Notes: generated from the letters alone by a model not told the origin. A DNA stretch of 64,000 bases from Streptomyces sp. NBC_00572 (GCF_026341815.1 NZ_JAPENX010000001.1:4216001-4280000), one strand, 5' to 3'; shown: positions 41,492-53,200, counted from the first letter of the stretch. A program made the numbers and translations.

Positions 41492-41588
41492 CGGTTCGGT
41501 TCTCGGTTCTCGGTTCTCGCTTCCGGCTCTCCGGTTCTCGGTTCCGGCTGCTCGGTACGTGGTTCGCGGTTCGCGGTTCGGTTCCCGC
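41492..41588. repeat. Degenerate tandem repeat of CGGTTCT/CGGTTCG
   Basis: Three perfect CGGTTCT units (41497-41517 area) are flanked by variants CGGTTCG, CGGTTCC and CGGTACG. The array fills the gap between the lipoprotein gene and the sigma gene, both on the minus strand, so it overlaps the sigma operon's promoter region. Confidence 0.7.
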
Positions 41589-41603
41589 GTCGCGGCGCCC
41601 GGA

Positions 41604-42224
41604 TCACGGGTTCGTCGGCGGGCCGCCCTCCGGGAGGGCGGCGAAGACCCGCTGGAGGGCGGGTGGGCGCTCGCCGTCGCCCGCGACGACGACGCGGCCG
41701 CGGTACGTCACCCGGTACTGGAAGCCGTCGGCGATCGGGCTGCCCGTCGGGCGCTCGGGGACCCGGGCGAACGCGGGGTCCTCCAGGGCGGCCCTGAGCT
41801 CGGCGGCCTCGGCGGGGGTCTGCCGCCCGGTGCGGGGCGGCTCGGTGCCGGAGCGGCTGGTCCAGGAGCCGTCGTAGTGGACGACGAGCTGGTTGCGCAC
41901 ACCGGCGAGGCCGCCGCTGACGACGACCTCGACGAGCACCTCACCCGGCCGGGGGTCGGCCGTCGGAGTGGTGCCGGGGGCGGTCGTGGTGCCGGGGCTC
42001 GTAGGGGTGCCCGGGTTCGTCGTGGTGCCCGGGGCCGTCGTGGCGCTCGGTTCCGTCGTCGTGCCGGGGGCGGTCGTGGCGCTCGGCACGGCCGGTCCGC
42101 TCACCCCCGACGGCGTCGTGCCGGGCGGGGGCGGCGCCGCCTCCCCGCACGCGCTCGCACCACCGACCAGGACCCCGGCCAGAAGCAGCGCCCCGCACCA
42201 TGTTCCCCGTACGCCTCGCACCAT
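41604..42224 (-). CDS. Secreted lipoprotein with Thr/Pro-rich linker
   Basis: The 206-residue protein has a signal peptide (CGALLLAGVLVGG) and lipobox ending ASAC (Cys22), then a 45-residue linker of TTAPGTT and TTEPSAT-like units, then a domain of about 110 residues (VLVEVVVSGGLAGVRNQLVV, GFQYRVTYRGRVVVAGDGE) that resembles small protealysin-inhibitor-like or emfourin-type folds, though this is uncertain. The linker suggests a cell-wall-spanning tether. Nothing nearby indicates its partner. Confidence 0.75.
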   Translation of the reverse strand: MVRGVRGTWCGALLLAGVLVGGASACGEAAPPPPGTTPSGVSGPAVPSATTAPGTTTEPSATTAPGTTTNPGTPTSPGTTTAPGTTPTADPRPGEVLVEVVVSGGLAGVRNQLVVHYDGSWTSRSGTEPPRTGRQTPAEAAELRAALEDPAFARVPERPTGSPIADGFQYRVTYRGRVVVAGDGERPPALQRVFAALPEGGPPTNP

Positions 42225-42268
42225 GGACCGAGCATGCCGGGTACGGGGCGTCCCGCGCAGCCGGACGG

Positions 42269-42907
42269 TCAGGTTCCGGCCCGCACGATTCCGGTGAGCG
42301 GGCCCCGGTAGCGCCAGTCCAGCGAGTCGTACAGCGCGAGTCCGTCCGTGGTCGCGGCGAGCACCCCGGTCTCCGCGCCCGCCTGGGCGGCGGCCGCCTC
42401 CAGGGTGCGCATGACGTTCGCGCCGAGGCCGCGCCGCCGGTGCTCGGGGGCCGTCTCGATCTGGTCGGCGACGGCGGTGGAGCCGGTCGGGGCGATCTGG
42501 CCGCGCGCGGCGAGGGTGCCGTCGGGGGCGACGATCCGGACCCGGATGACGCCGTCCCGGACCTCGGTGGTCCGGGCGTACCCCTCCGGCGGTGCGGGCC
42601 GGGCGCCGGGGTCGAGCGGCTTGACCATCATGAAGCCCGGGTCGTCGGGGACCGTCCACCCGTCGGTGATCCACGCGCCCGCGTCCTCGGGGCCCGCCAT
42701 GATCTTGAGCCAGCTGTAGGGGGCGGTGAGCCGGGCGCAGAGCGCGCGGACCGAGGCCTCGTCGGGGGCCGGCAGAACGTGCCGCACGACGTGCCGGGGC
42801 AGTCCCACGTCGATCCGATAGCCCCAGGTCTCGGTGATGGCGGCAGGGGTCCCCCGGGAGACGGTCCAGCCCGCCACCCACGCTGACGTAATGGCTGCTA
42901 TATCCAT
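42269..42907 (-). CDS. GNAT-family N-acetyltransferase
   Basis: The 212-residue protein has a helical N-terminal half with WGYRIDVGLPRHVVRHV and a C-terminal GNAT core with the acetyl-CoA loop ETAPEHRRRGLGANVMRTLE and the closing strand GLALYDSLDWRYRGPL. The substrate is unknown. It lies just upstream of, and divergent from, lon, with the HAIR element between them. Confidence 0.85.
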   Translation of the reverse strand: MDIAAITSAWVAGWTVSRGTPAAITETWGYRIDVGLPRHVVRHVLPAPDEASVRALCARLTAPYSWLKIMAGPEDAGAWITDGWTVPDDPGFMMVKPLDPGARPAPPEGYARTTEVRDGVIRVRIVAPDGTLAARGQIAPTGSTAVADQIETAPEHRRRGLGANVMRTLEAAAAQAGAETGVLAATTDGLALYDSLDWRYRGPLTGIVRAGT

Positions 42908-42995
42908 GGAGGTATTACATCTGCTGGACGGGGCTTCGGGGAGAGTGATCGCTCAGAGCGAACGGACGTCCGGGAACATTCACGGGCTCACATGC

Positions 42996-43016
42996 ATTGA
43001 GTCGGCATAGCTCAAC
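42996..43016 (+). promoter_or_regulatory. HspR-binding HAIR element of lon
   Basis: ATTGAGT-N7-GCTCAAC matches the HAIR consensus CTTGAGT-N7-ACTCAAG in all core bases. HspR represses dnaK, clpB and lon in Streptomyces, and the element lies 22 bases before the lon start, a position that would block the promoter. Confidence 0.85.
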
Positions 43017-43037
43017 TTGACTGCCGAAGGGGAGATC

Positions 43038-45461
<2,424 letters not shown>

Positions 45462-45479
45462 CTCCCGTACGCATGGTGG

Positions 45480-45519
45480 ACGGAGCGGGGTGCCCCTCGG
45501 CGGGGGCACCCCGCTCCGT
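45480..45519 (+). terminator. Terminator hairpin after lon
   Basis: A perfect 17-base stem with a 6-base loop (TCGGCG): ACGGAGCGGGGTGCCCC and its complement. Confidence 0.9.
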
Positions 45520-45593
45520 CATGCCCTGGACGTGCGCATACTCGCAGGTAAATCGTCACCCGGATGTCAGCCGGGGGTGTCATGCTCGTACGC

Positions 45594-46205
45594 ATGAACG
45601 AAGACGCCTTCTGGGCTCTCATCGACGAGTTGAGCCGCCGCACCGGGAACCTGGATGAGCGGATGGACTGGCTGCGCGCGGAACTGCTCCGGCGCCCGGC
45701 AGCCGAGAGCGTGGAGTTCCAGGTGCGCCTGGAGGACGCGTGCGACGTCGCGGGCACGCGCGCGCTGTGGCGGGCGGCGAACCGGATCGAGAGCGGAGAC
45801 TGCACGGACGACGGCTTCCACGACTTCACCCTCTGGCTGGTCGGGCAGGGGCGGAAGGTGTACGAGTCGGTGGTCGCCGACCCGGACGCGCTGGCCGACG
45901 TGCCGGGGATACGGGCTCTCGTCGGCCGGCACCGGGACGAGTGGGACGACGACGAGTGGCCCGAGTGGGACGGCCTCGACTTCGTCGCCCAGGAGGCGTA
46001 CGACGAGCTGACCGGCCAGGAGGACGACGAGGGCGAGGAGTTCGCGGACGCCGTCGACGACCTCGCCGAGGAGCTCGCGGACGAGCTCTCGGGGGACTTC
46101 GAGGGGGAGTGGGAAGAGGGCGACGAGCCCCGGGGGTCTCGTCCGGAGGGGGTGGCGATACCCCGGCTCACCGCCCTCTTCCCGGCTGCGACGTCCGGCT
46201 CCTAG
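45594..46205 (+). CDS. DUF4240-domain protein with acidic C-terminal half
   Basis: The first 140 residues (MNEDAFWALIDELSRRTG, FHDFTLWLVGQGRKVYESV, WDGLDFVAQEAYDELTG) match the DUF4240 pattern, a helical domain of unknown function often found near toxin-immunity genes. The C-terminal part is rich in Glu and Asp (DDEGEEFADAVDDLAEELADE). No toxin gene is adjacent. CATGCT seven bases before the ATG could be a -10 box of a leaderless transcript. Confidence 0.8.
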   Translation: MNEDAFWALIDELSRRTGNLDERMDWLRAELLRRPAAESVEFQVRLEDACDVAGTRALWRAANRIESGDCTDDGFHDFTLWLVGQGRKVYESVVADPDALADVPGIRALVGRHRDEWDDDEWPEWDGLDFVAQEAYDELTGQEDDEGEEFADAVDDLAEELADELSGDFEGEWEEGDEPRGSRPEGVAIPRLTALFPAATSGS

Positions 46206-46252
46206 GAGCTTCCCGGTTCCTGAGAGGTTCCGGGGAACTCCTTGAACACGAC

Positions 46253-47137
46253 CTAGGAGGCGGACGAGTTCCGGCGGCGGCCCAGGAGCAGGCTGCCGCC
46301 CGCGAAGGCGGCGAGGGCGCCCGCGCCCGCGAGGGCCAGGGGCAGCGGCGAGGAGGGGGCCGCGGCGGTCTCGGCGGAGAGGGCCGGGGCCTGCTCGTCG
46401 CCGCCGTGTCCCGCGTGGCTGACGGTGGAGAGGTCGGCGCCCGCCGCGATCTTCGCCTCGGTCGGGGCCTGGGCCTTCACCGTGGCCGCCTGCGCGGCCG
46501 TACCGCCGAAGGTGACGTCCGAGCAGCTGTAGAAGGCCTCGGGGCTGTCGTTGCGCTGCCACACCTTGTAGACGATGTGGCGGCCGGTGCGGGCGGGGAG
46601 GTTGCCCGTGAAGTTGTAGTAGCCGTCGGTGGCCGTGCGGGTGGTGTTGTAGACGGCGACGGGGGTCGCGTCCAGGTCCGACCACTTCAGGGGCTGCGTG
46701 GGGTCGAAGCCCGGCTTGGTGATGTAGACGGTCATGGTGCCGGAGTGGGCGGCCGTCACCCGGACCTTGAAGTCGAAGTTGCCCGCGGCGACCGCCGTGG
46801 CCGGCCAGTCGGTGCGCGCCCAGTCGAGCGCCCGGTACTTCTCGCGGTTCGCCGAGCAGAGCTTGCCGTCCGGGATGAGGGCCTGGTGCTGTCCGGCGGC
46901 GTTGGCGATGTTGACCTCGTTCCAGTCGTAGAGCGGCTGGGTGCCGGAGTCGGCGACGAGGTCCTTGCACACCTGCGACTTGGGGGTCTCGGGGCCCTCC
47001 GCGTAACAGGCGGCGACGCGGCTCACGGGGTTGAAGACGGCACCGTGGGCGCTCGCGGTGGTGGGGGTGAGGCTGACGAGGGCGGCTGCGGCGGACAGGG
47101 CGGCGACGCCGGTGGCGGTACGGCGGGAGGACGGCAT
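46253..47137 (-). CDS. Secreted lytic polysaccharide monooxygenase (AA10) with C-terminal anchor
   Basis: The 294-residue precursor has a signal peptide (1-30) cut before His31, so the mature chain begins HGAVFNPVSR and carries the copper histidine brace His31/His131 (AAHSGTM). It oxidises chitin or cellulose chains. The catalytic domain is followed by an Ala-rich linker and a membrane helix with a basic tail (LALAGAGALAAFAGGSLLLGRRR), so it is probably cell-attached rather than released; no LPxTG motif is present. ATG 47137 has GAGAGAG upstream. A DasR-like site lies 93 bases upstream. Confidence 0.9.
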   Translation of the reverse strand: MPSSRRTATGVAALSAAAALVSLTPTTASAHGAVFNPVSRVAACYAEGPETPKSQVCKDLVADSGTQPLYDWNEVNIANAAGQHQALIPDGKLCSANREKYRALDWARTDWPATAVAAGNFDFKVRVTAAHSGTMTVYITKPGFDPTQPLKWSDLDATPVAVYNTTRTATDGYYNFTGNLPARTGRHIVYKVWQRNDSPEAFYSCSDVTFGGTAAQAATVKAQAPTEAKIAAGADLSTVSHAGHGGDEQAPALSAETAAAPSSPLPLALAGAGALAAFAGGSLLLGRRRNSSAS

Positions 47138-47229
47138 GCGGGGGCTCTCTCTCGTGGGGGAGGACGGAACGAGCAACGCGCGCTGAGCGCACGGAAGTTG
47201 AATCCCGGGCGATCGCCGTAGAGCTTCGC

Positions 47230-47245
47230 ATTGGTCCATACCAAT
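47230..47245 (-). promoter_or_regulatory. DasR-responsive-element-like site
   Basis: ATTGGTCCATACCAAT is a dyad with ATTGGT/ACCAAT arms that agrees with the 16-base dre consensus (ACTGGTCTAGACCAGT) at 12 positions. DasR represses chitin-use genes until glucosamine phosphates accumulate, which fits an LPMO gene. Confidence 0.6.
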
Positions 47246-47326
47246 AGGCAAGGGGGGTGGGTCGGAAAAGCCGAAGCGGCCCCCGGGGTGCCGCACACCC
47301 GGGGGCCGCTCCGCACTGTCGGGGCG

Positions 47327-48157
47327 TCAGCCGTTCGCGAGCGCCTGCACCCGCGAGAGGTCGCCGTTGAAGTGGTTGTGGTCGCCGACCGTCGGGCCGG
47401 AGGAGGTGTACTGCCACATCGTGTAGTACTGCCAGCCGGCCGGGAGTTCGCCCACCGTCGCGGCGTATCGCGCGATCCACAGCGGGTTGGTCGTGGCGAA
47501 GGCGGAGGAGTTGCCGGTGCACTGGGTCCACCAGCTGGTCGCCGTGTAGATGACGGCGTCCCGCCCGGTCCTGACCTTGTACCGGTCCACGAAGTCGCGG
47601 ATCCAGGCCACCATCCCGGCCTGGCTCTTGCCGTAGCAGGTCGCGCCGTACGGGTTCCACTCGATGTCGAGCACCCCCGGCAGGGTCCGGCCGTCCTTCG
47701 ACCAGCCGCCGCCGTTGTTGACGAAGTAGTCGGCCTGGGCCGCGCCGGACGTCGTGTCCGGGGTCGCGAAGTGGTACGTGCCCCGGATCATGCCGACGTT
47801 GTACGAGCCGGTGTACTGCTGGTTGAAGTAGGTGTTCTTGTAGTAGGTGCCCTCCGTCGCCTTGACGTAGGCCCACTTGACGCCGCTGTTCCACAGCGTG
47901 GACCAGGCGACGTTGCCCTGGTGGCTGGAGACGTCCACGCCTTCGGTCTGGACGGCCTGGGTGGAGATGCCGCCCGGCGAGGAGCCCTGTCCGTCGTGGG
48001 CGAGGACGCCCATGCCCATGCTGGCGGAGCCCCGCGGGGGCACCGGTCGGGCGGCCGGGTCCTGGGTGGCGTCGGCGGACGCGGCGAGGGGGAGGAGGAG
48101 GGTCAGGGCCGCGAGCGCGGCACCGGCGAGGGTCGTTCCGGATCTGTGCACACGCAT
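47327..48157 (-). CDS. Secreted GH25 lysozyme (N-acetylmuramidase)
   Basis: The 276-residue precursor has a signal peptide (TTLAGAALAALTLLLPLAASA) and a GH25 barrel starting GVDVSSHQGNVAW, with the catalytic Asp/Glu pair in LPGVLDIEWNPYG and the strand YVKATEGTYYKNTYF. It cuts the peptidoglycan sugar chain. ATG 48157 has GGAGG 6 bases upstream. It is followed, 31 bases after the preceding spacer, by the LPMO promoter region on the same strand; both are secreted polysaccharide-degrading enzymes. Confidence 0.92.
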   Translation of the reverse strand: MRVHRSGTTLAGAALAALTLLLPLAASADATQDPAARPVPPRGSASMGMGVLAHDGQGSSPGGISTQAVQTEGVDVSSHQGNVAWSTLWNSGVKWAYVKATEGTYYKNTYFNQQYTGSYNVGMIRGTYHFATPDTTSGAAQADYFVNNGGGWSKDGRTLPGVLDIEWNPYGATCYGKSQAGMVAWIRDFVDRYKVRTGRDAVIYTATSWWTQCTGNSSAFATTNPLWIARYAATVGELPAGWQYYTMWQYTSSGPTVGDHNHFNGDLSRVQALANG

Positions 48158-48448
48158 TGCGTGCCTCCGAAAGGATCGGTGGGGGGAGCGAGGTCGACGG
48201 TCCTGGCGCAGGCCGAGCTGTCCTGGCACCTGAAAGGCCTGGTGTGGACATGTCAGCAAGGCTGCTGGAGACGACGCTACGCACGTAGACCCGGCCCACG
48301 GAAGGGGGCCTGGTTACCGCCGTTGGTCTACGCCTGCGAAATACTGGAGGAGCTGCGGCGATGGCCTCGGCCGAAAGAAACTTTCAGCGACTGGAAGTGG
48401 CGCGAAAACCGTCGCCAAGTCGCCGGGGAACGCCTGAGAGGTGCTGAC
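48158..48448. other. Divergent spacer between the GH25 and MarR genes
   Basis: No gene is supported. GAAAG-AAA-CTTTC (48373-48385) contains GAAACTTTC, similar to the core of LacI-type xylan-repressor sites, about 65 bases before the MarR start. Some of the plus-strand frame here is open but has no start signal. Confidence 0.45.
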
Positions 48449-49078
48449 GTGCACACAAGCGGTACGGGAAGTGAAGGCGGGGGCGCCCAGCCCGCCGGCG
48501 CGGATCCGCACGCCCAGCCCGCCGCCGGTGCGGAGGCGCACACCCCGGCTGCCGCCGGTGCGGAGGCGCACACCCCGGCTGCCGCCGGTGCGGAACCGCA
48601 CACCCTGGCCGCCGTCGGCACGGACCCGCACGCCCAGCCCGCCCCCGTCGACCGGGAGTTCCTCGCGCTCGAACGCGAACTCGCGGTCTTCCTGCGCCGC
48701 GCCCGCGCCCAGTCCGGCGAGATGGCCCGTGAGGTCCACCCCGAACTGGAGCCCGCCGCCTACGGCCTGTTCGTACGCCTCGACGACGCCGGGCCCCAGC
48801 GGGCCACCGAACTCGCCGGGTACTTCGGGGTCGGCAAGGCGACCATGAGCCGCCAGCTCCGGGCCCTCGAAGACCTCGGGCTCGTCGCCCGCGACCCCGA
48901 CCCCGCCGACGGGCGAGCCTCGCTGGTCCGGCTCACCGAGGAGGGCCGCGACCGCTTCCGGCACGTGCGGGACGCCCGGCGTGAGCGGTACGTCCGCAAG
49001 CTCGCCGACTGGGACCGCGCCGAGGTCGCCGAACTGGCCCGCCTCCTGAACCACTTCAACGTCAGATCCGAGGGCTGA
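48449..49078 (+). CDS. MarR-family regulator with repetitive N-terminal extension
   Basis: Residues about 70-209 are a MarR winged helix (REFLALERELAVFLRRARA, AYGLFVRLDDAG, ATELAGYFGVGKATMSRQLRALEDLGLV, DPADGRASLVRLTEEG). The first 65 residues are decapeptide repeats of the form AAGAEAHTPA encoded by a 30-base DNA repeat and are probably disordered. GTG 48449 has GAGAGGTG upstream; a start after the repeats would leave no good signal. The ligand is unknown; the divergent lysozyme gene is a possible target. Confidence 0.85.
   Translation: MHTSGTGSEGGGAQPAGADPHAQPAAGAEAHTPAAAGAEAHTPAAAGAEPHTLAAVGTDPHAQPAPVDREFLALERELAVFLRRARAQSGEMAREVHPELEPAAYGLFVRLDDAGPQRATELAGYFGVGKATMSRQLRALEDLGLVARDPDPADGRASLVRLTEEGRDRFRHVRDARRERYVRKLADWDRAEVAELARLLNHFNVRSEG
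48491..48640 (+). repeat. 30-base coding tandem repeat, five units
   Basis: Units start at 48491, 48521, 48551, 48581 and 48611. The second and third are identical; the outer ones diverge by several bases. Period 30 keeps the frame and gives a decapeptide repeat. Confidence 0.92.
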
Positions 49079-49117
49079 CACCGCGGGGAGCGGGCCCCGG
49101 ACCCCGAGGGCCGGCGC

Positions 49118-49909
49118 TCAGCGGTCCCGCAGCTCCACCAGCACCGCCGTCGCGTCGTCGTGCGGCTTCCAGCGGCGCGTCCCGCCCGCCGCCCGGTCCG
49201 CCTCCTCAAGGGCCCGCACCCGGCGGAGCAGGCCCAGCGCCCCCTCCTCGCGCAGCACGCCGAAGCAGTCCGTCCAGTCGCCCATGGCGAACAGCTCCAC
49301 CCAGCGGCTCGCCCCGTCCGTGAGCGCGGCCAGGGACCGTACCTCCGCGCGCGGGCTCGTCCCGGTCACCGCCCGCTCCGCGACCGCCGGGTCGGCCGCC
49401 GCGGTGAAGAAGCCGCCCTCCTGGTTCCGCAGCCGGTCCGTCGCCGCGAGGGAGCGCAGGATCTCGTCCGGGACGTGGTCGAGCCGGTCGTCGAGCACGG
49501 CCCGTACGGCCCCGTCCGGGGACTCCAGGAGGAGTACGGAGTCGGAGAGGACGAGGTGCTCGACCGAGGTCTCGTCCCAGCGGGCGAGCACGACGGTCGC
49601 CTGAGGCGTACGTGCGTGAGAAAGGTCACAGGTGTCCCGGTGGGCGTCCGCGGTGCGCCGGATTGCCAGCGACAGGATCTCGGACAGGGTCATGTCCCGG
49701 CGGGAAACGGACAGTTCGGTCAAAGCCCCGCCGAGGCGGGCGGTGAACCACGGCACGGTGTGCACACAACCGTCATCACCGGCGGGCGGGGTGACGCCGT
49801 CGAGGAGGGCGACGGTCCCGCCGCTGCCCGAGGCGGGCAGGGCTGCGGCCACCCAGTCCTCGTTGGGGCGTTCGGGGCTGCCGGGGAGGGAGGCGACATC
49901 GCTGCGCAT
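49118..49909 (-). CDS. PP2C-like (PPM) phosphatase-fold protein
   Basis: The 263-residue protein has the PPM arrangement: PNEDWVAAALP and GGTVALLDGVTPPAGDDG at the N-terminus, HLVLSDSVLLLESPDG in the middle, and LAALTDGASRWVE and PHDDATAVLVEL at the C-terminus. The metal-binding Asp residues are present in NEDW, LLDG, LTDG and HDDA. It is probably a metal-dependent Ser/Thr phosphatase of unknown target. It is convergent with the MarR gene. Confidence 0.78.
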   Translation of the reverse strand: MRSDVASLPGSPERPNEDWVAAALPASGSGGTVALLDGVTPPAGDDGCVHTVPWFTARLGGALTELSVSRRDMTLSEILSLAIRRTADAHRDTCDLSHARTPQATVVLARWDETSVEHLVLSDSVLLLESPDGAVRAVLDDRLDHVPDEILRSLAATDRLRNQEGGFFTAAADPAVAERAVTGTSPRAEVRSLAALTDGASRWVELFAMGDWTDCFGVLREEGALGLLRRVRALEEADRAAGGTRRWKPHDDATAVLVELRDR

Positions 49910-50268
49910 GACGACCAGTGTGCCCGGATCGGTGACATCTCTTCACCGGACCTGCAAATGCCCGGAAATGGCCTGTACCAACCCTGAGGGAGCGGCGCGA
50001 GAGGCGGAGCGGCCGCCTCCGGGGAGCTGCGGGCGGGCATCCTGCCAAAGCCCGCCCGGAAGATCCAACCGGGGGCCTTTCGGGGCCCGGGGACCGGCCC
50101 TGAGGAGTTGTTCGTCAACTCATGAGTGTTGTTCACTCGTTCGGGTGGCGGAGCGGCCGATGCGCGCCCCCTTCCCAGAAGCGCTGGAATGGTCGGAAGC
50201 CGTACCAGGGGTGGGGGCGCTCCATGTGACCGGCCGTCACCTCTGCTTTGTGGGCGGACGAGTCAAGA
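49910..50268 (+). promoter_or_regulatory. Upstream region of the conservon
   Basis: These 359 bases hold no convincing gene. GGGCGGGC (50031-50038) and GCCCGCCC (50050-50057) form a hairpin. The direct repeat GTTGTTC (50107-50113 and 50128-50134) flanks the palindrome ACTCATGAGT (50118-50127), a likely promoter or operator for the conservon, which starts 130 bases later. Confidence 0.45.
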
Positions 50269-53200
50269 ATGCGAGCACCGGTGCAGATGAAGCGGCCTCG
50301 GAGCAAGAACGGCACGCGGAGCCAGACCCCCGGTGCAGCGTCGACCCCGGACGGCGGCGCCGCCACGGCGCCCACCGGCAACGCCGCCACCGGCCACCCC
50401 GTGCAGCCCCAGGCCCCGGCACAGCCCAAGCCCCCCGCCGGCCGTCCCAAGCGGGTCCGCAACCGTCTCGTCGCCGGCGTCGCGCTCGTCGGCATCACGG
50501 TCATCGTCGCCGGATCCCCCGCGATCCTCGCCGCCTCCGCCGAGCTCAACGACTCCCAGAGCCTGGTCACCCTCGCCGAACTCGACCGGCAGGCCGTCAC
50601 CCTGGCCCACTCCCTCGCCGACGAGCGCGACGAGGTCGTCGCCTACATCGCCGCCGGCCGCGACGCCCAGAGCGGCACAGCCAAGAACAAGCGCCAGATC
50701 ACCAGTACCCGGTCCACCCGCGTCGACCGGCAGATAGACGAGATCCGGCCCGCCGCCTCCGCCGAGCTGCGCCGCGACCTCGCCGGCGTCCCCTCCGTCC
50801 GCCGCGCCGCCCTCACCGGCAAGGGCACGGCCCTGGAGGCCCACCGGGCGTACTCGGAGGTCATCACCAAGCTCCAGGCCCTCGCCGACGAGCTCGCCGA
50901 CAAGACCCCGGCCCGTGCCTCCGACACCGCGCTCACCGAGGCCACCCGCGCCCCCGCCGCCCTCGGCCGCGCCGTCGAACAGGCCTCCGCCACCCGCGGC
51001 CTGCTCCTCGCCGCGCTCTCCGTGTCGCAGCCCGAGCCCACCGGGGACGTCCACTACGACCCCGAGACCGGCACCTACGTCCCCGACGTGCCCGAGGGCG
51101 CCGCCGAGGCCGATCGCGCCCGCGACACCCTCACCGCCGCCGCCCAGCAGGCCCGGGTCCGTGAACTCGCCGCCCTCGGCGACTTCGACCAGGCCGCCGG
51201 AGCCACCGCCCGCGACTCCCTCGCCGCCACCGTGGCCGGCCCCGACGTCAAGAGCGCCGAGCGGTCGCTCGCCACCCTCACCGACCAGCCCCGGCTGACG
51301 GACACCGAGCGCGAGACCGATCCGGCAGGCCTCGAAGCCGCCCTCTCCGCCCGTATCGAGCAGATGCGCGGTGTCGAATCCGCCCTCGCCGCCGAGCGGG
51401 TCGAACGCCTCGGCGCGCTCCGCGACGACGACGTCACCGCCCTCGAACTGCGCATCGCCTTCCTCGGCGGCTGCCTGCTCGTCGCGGTCGGCATCTCCAC
51501 CTACGTCGCCCGCACCCTCACCCGGCCGCTCGCCGTCCTCCGCATCGGCGCCGCCCGGCTCGCCGCCGCCCCCGCGCCGCACACCGAGGAGCCGGTCCGC
51601 TTCACCGGCCGCAACGACGAGTTCGCGCAGGTCGTCCGCTCCCTCAACACCCTGCGCGGCAAGCTCTCCGACCTCGCCGTGCAGAACGAGCGCCTCACCG
51701 AACGCCTCACCGACGGCCAGGCCGACCTCGCCGCCGCCAAGGACGCCCTCGGCGCCGAGCTCGCCACCCAGCGGGCCGAACTCCAGGGCCAGGTCGCGCT
51801 CCTCACCGCCGACCTCGAAGGACTCCGCGGCACCGTCCACCACACCTTCGTCAACCTCTCGCTGCGTAGCCTCGGGCTCGTCGAGCGGCAGCTCGGCGTC
51901 ATCGAGAAGCTGGAGGAGCGCGAGCAGGACCCGGACCGCCTCGCGACCCTCTTCAAGCTCGACCACATGGCGACCGTCATGCGCCGCCACAGCGAGAACC
52001 TCCTCGTCCTCGCGGGCCACGAGCACGTCCACGGCCACCCCGGGCCCGTCCCGCTGGTCGACGTGCTGCGCGCCGCCGTCAGCGAGATCGAGCGGTACGA
52101 GCGGGTCACCATCCAGTCCCTGCCGCCGCACGCCCAGATCGCCGGCTTCGCCGCGGACGACCTGAGCCACCTCGTCGCCGAGCTCCTGGAGAACGCCACC
52201 TCCTTCTCGCCGCCCGACGCCGAGGTCCAGCTCTCCGGCTGGCTCCTGGAGTCCGGCGAGGTGATGCTCTCCGTGCAGGACGCGGGCATCGGCATGACCG
52301 CCTCCCGGCTCGCCGAGCTCAACGCGCGCCTGGCCGAGGCCGACCCCGCCGCCTTCGAGGGCGAGGGCCTCGGCATGCGGGTCGTCGCCCTGCTCGCCGC
52401 CCGCCACGGCGTCCGCGTCGAGCTGCGCGAGCAGCAGCCGGGCGGCACGGCGGCCGTCGTGGTCCTGCCGCAGCCCCTGCTGCCCGCCGCCCTTCCCACC
52501 ACCGTGACGGAGCCCGTACGGGTGGCGGGCGCGGCCCCGACGCTCCACCTGCCCGGCTCGGCCGCGGAGGCCAACTCCAACACGCTGCCGTCCCGGACCC
52601 GCGACCCGCTCGTGGAAGCGGCGGAGCGGGCGTTCATGGCGGCGGAGGTGACCGCGGCGAGGGAGCAGCAGAGCGAGCAGGAGCTTGAGCCCTCGTACGA
52701 CGAGCCCGAGACCGAGCCCGCGTACGGCGAGACCGCGTACGGCGAGCCCGCGTACGGCGAGACCGAGCCGGCTCACGAAGAGAACGAAGAGACCGAGCCG
52801 GCCTACGAAGAGGCCGTGCCCGCTCCCGCCGCCCTCGGCGAGTCCGTCTCCGAGACCACGCTCCAGGTCCGGCTGCCCGACCCGCCCCCGGAGCCGGACG
52901 CCCACGAGCGCGCCACCGACCTGGCCGCCGCCGAGCTCGTCACCGACCTGGTCACCGACCCCGCGCCGTACGAGGAGCCCCCGGCTCCCGCCGCCCCCGA
53001 GCCGGTCTCCGACCAGCCGGTTCCCGGGCCGCGCGCCGCGCAGTGGGAGCGGGTCACCGACAAGGGCCTGCCCAAGCGCACCCCGCAGGTGGTCCGCCCG
53101 GCCGGCCCCGCCACCACCCCCCGCCAGGGCGGCGTGGACGCGGAGGCCCTGCGCCGCCGCCTCGGCGGCTTCCACCAGGGCGCCAAGGCCGGGCGCCGCG

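Noticed and set aside
48373..48385. GAAACTTTC core as a xylan-repressor site
   Set aside because: The outer CG pairs of that consensus are missing and no xylan gene is adjacent. It is only noted.
48491..48640. 30-base repeats considered as a CRISPR array
   Set aside because: There are no spacers; the units are directly contiguous and lie in a coding frame, and no cas gene is present.
50031..50057. A riboswitch or attenuator upstream of the conservon
   Set aside because: Only a simple 8-base hairpin is present; no known riboswitch core sequence was recognised, and a c-di-AMP element was looked for and not seen.
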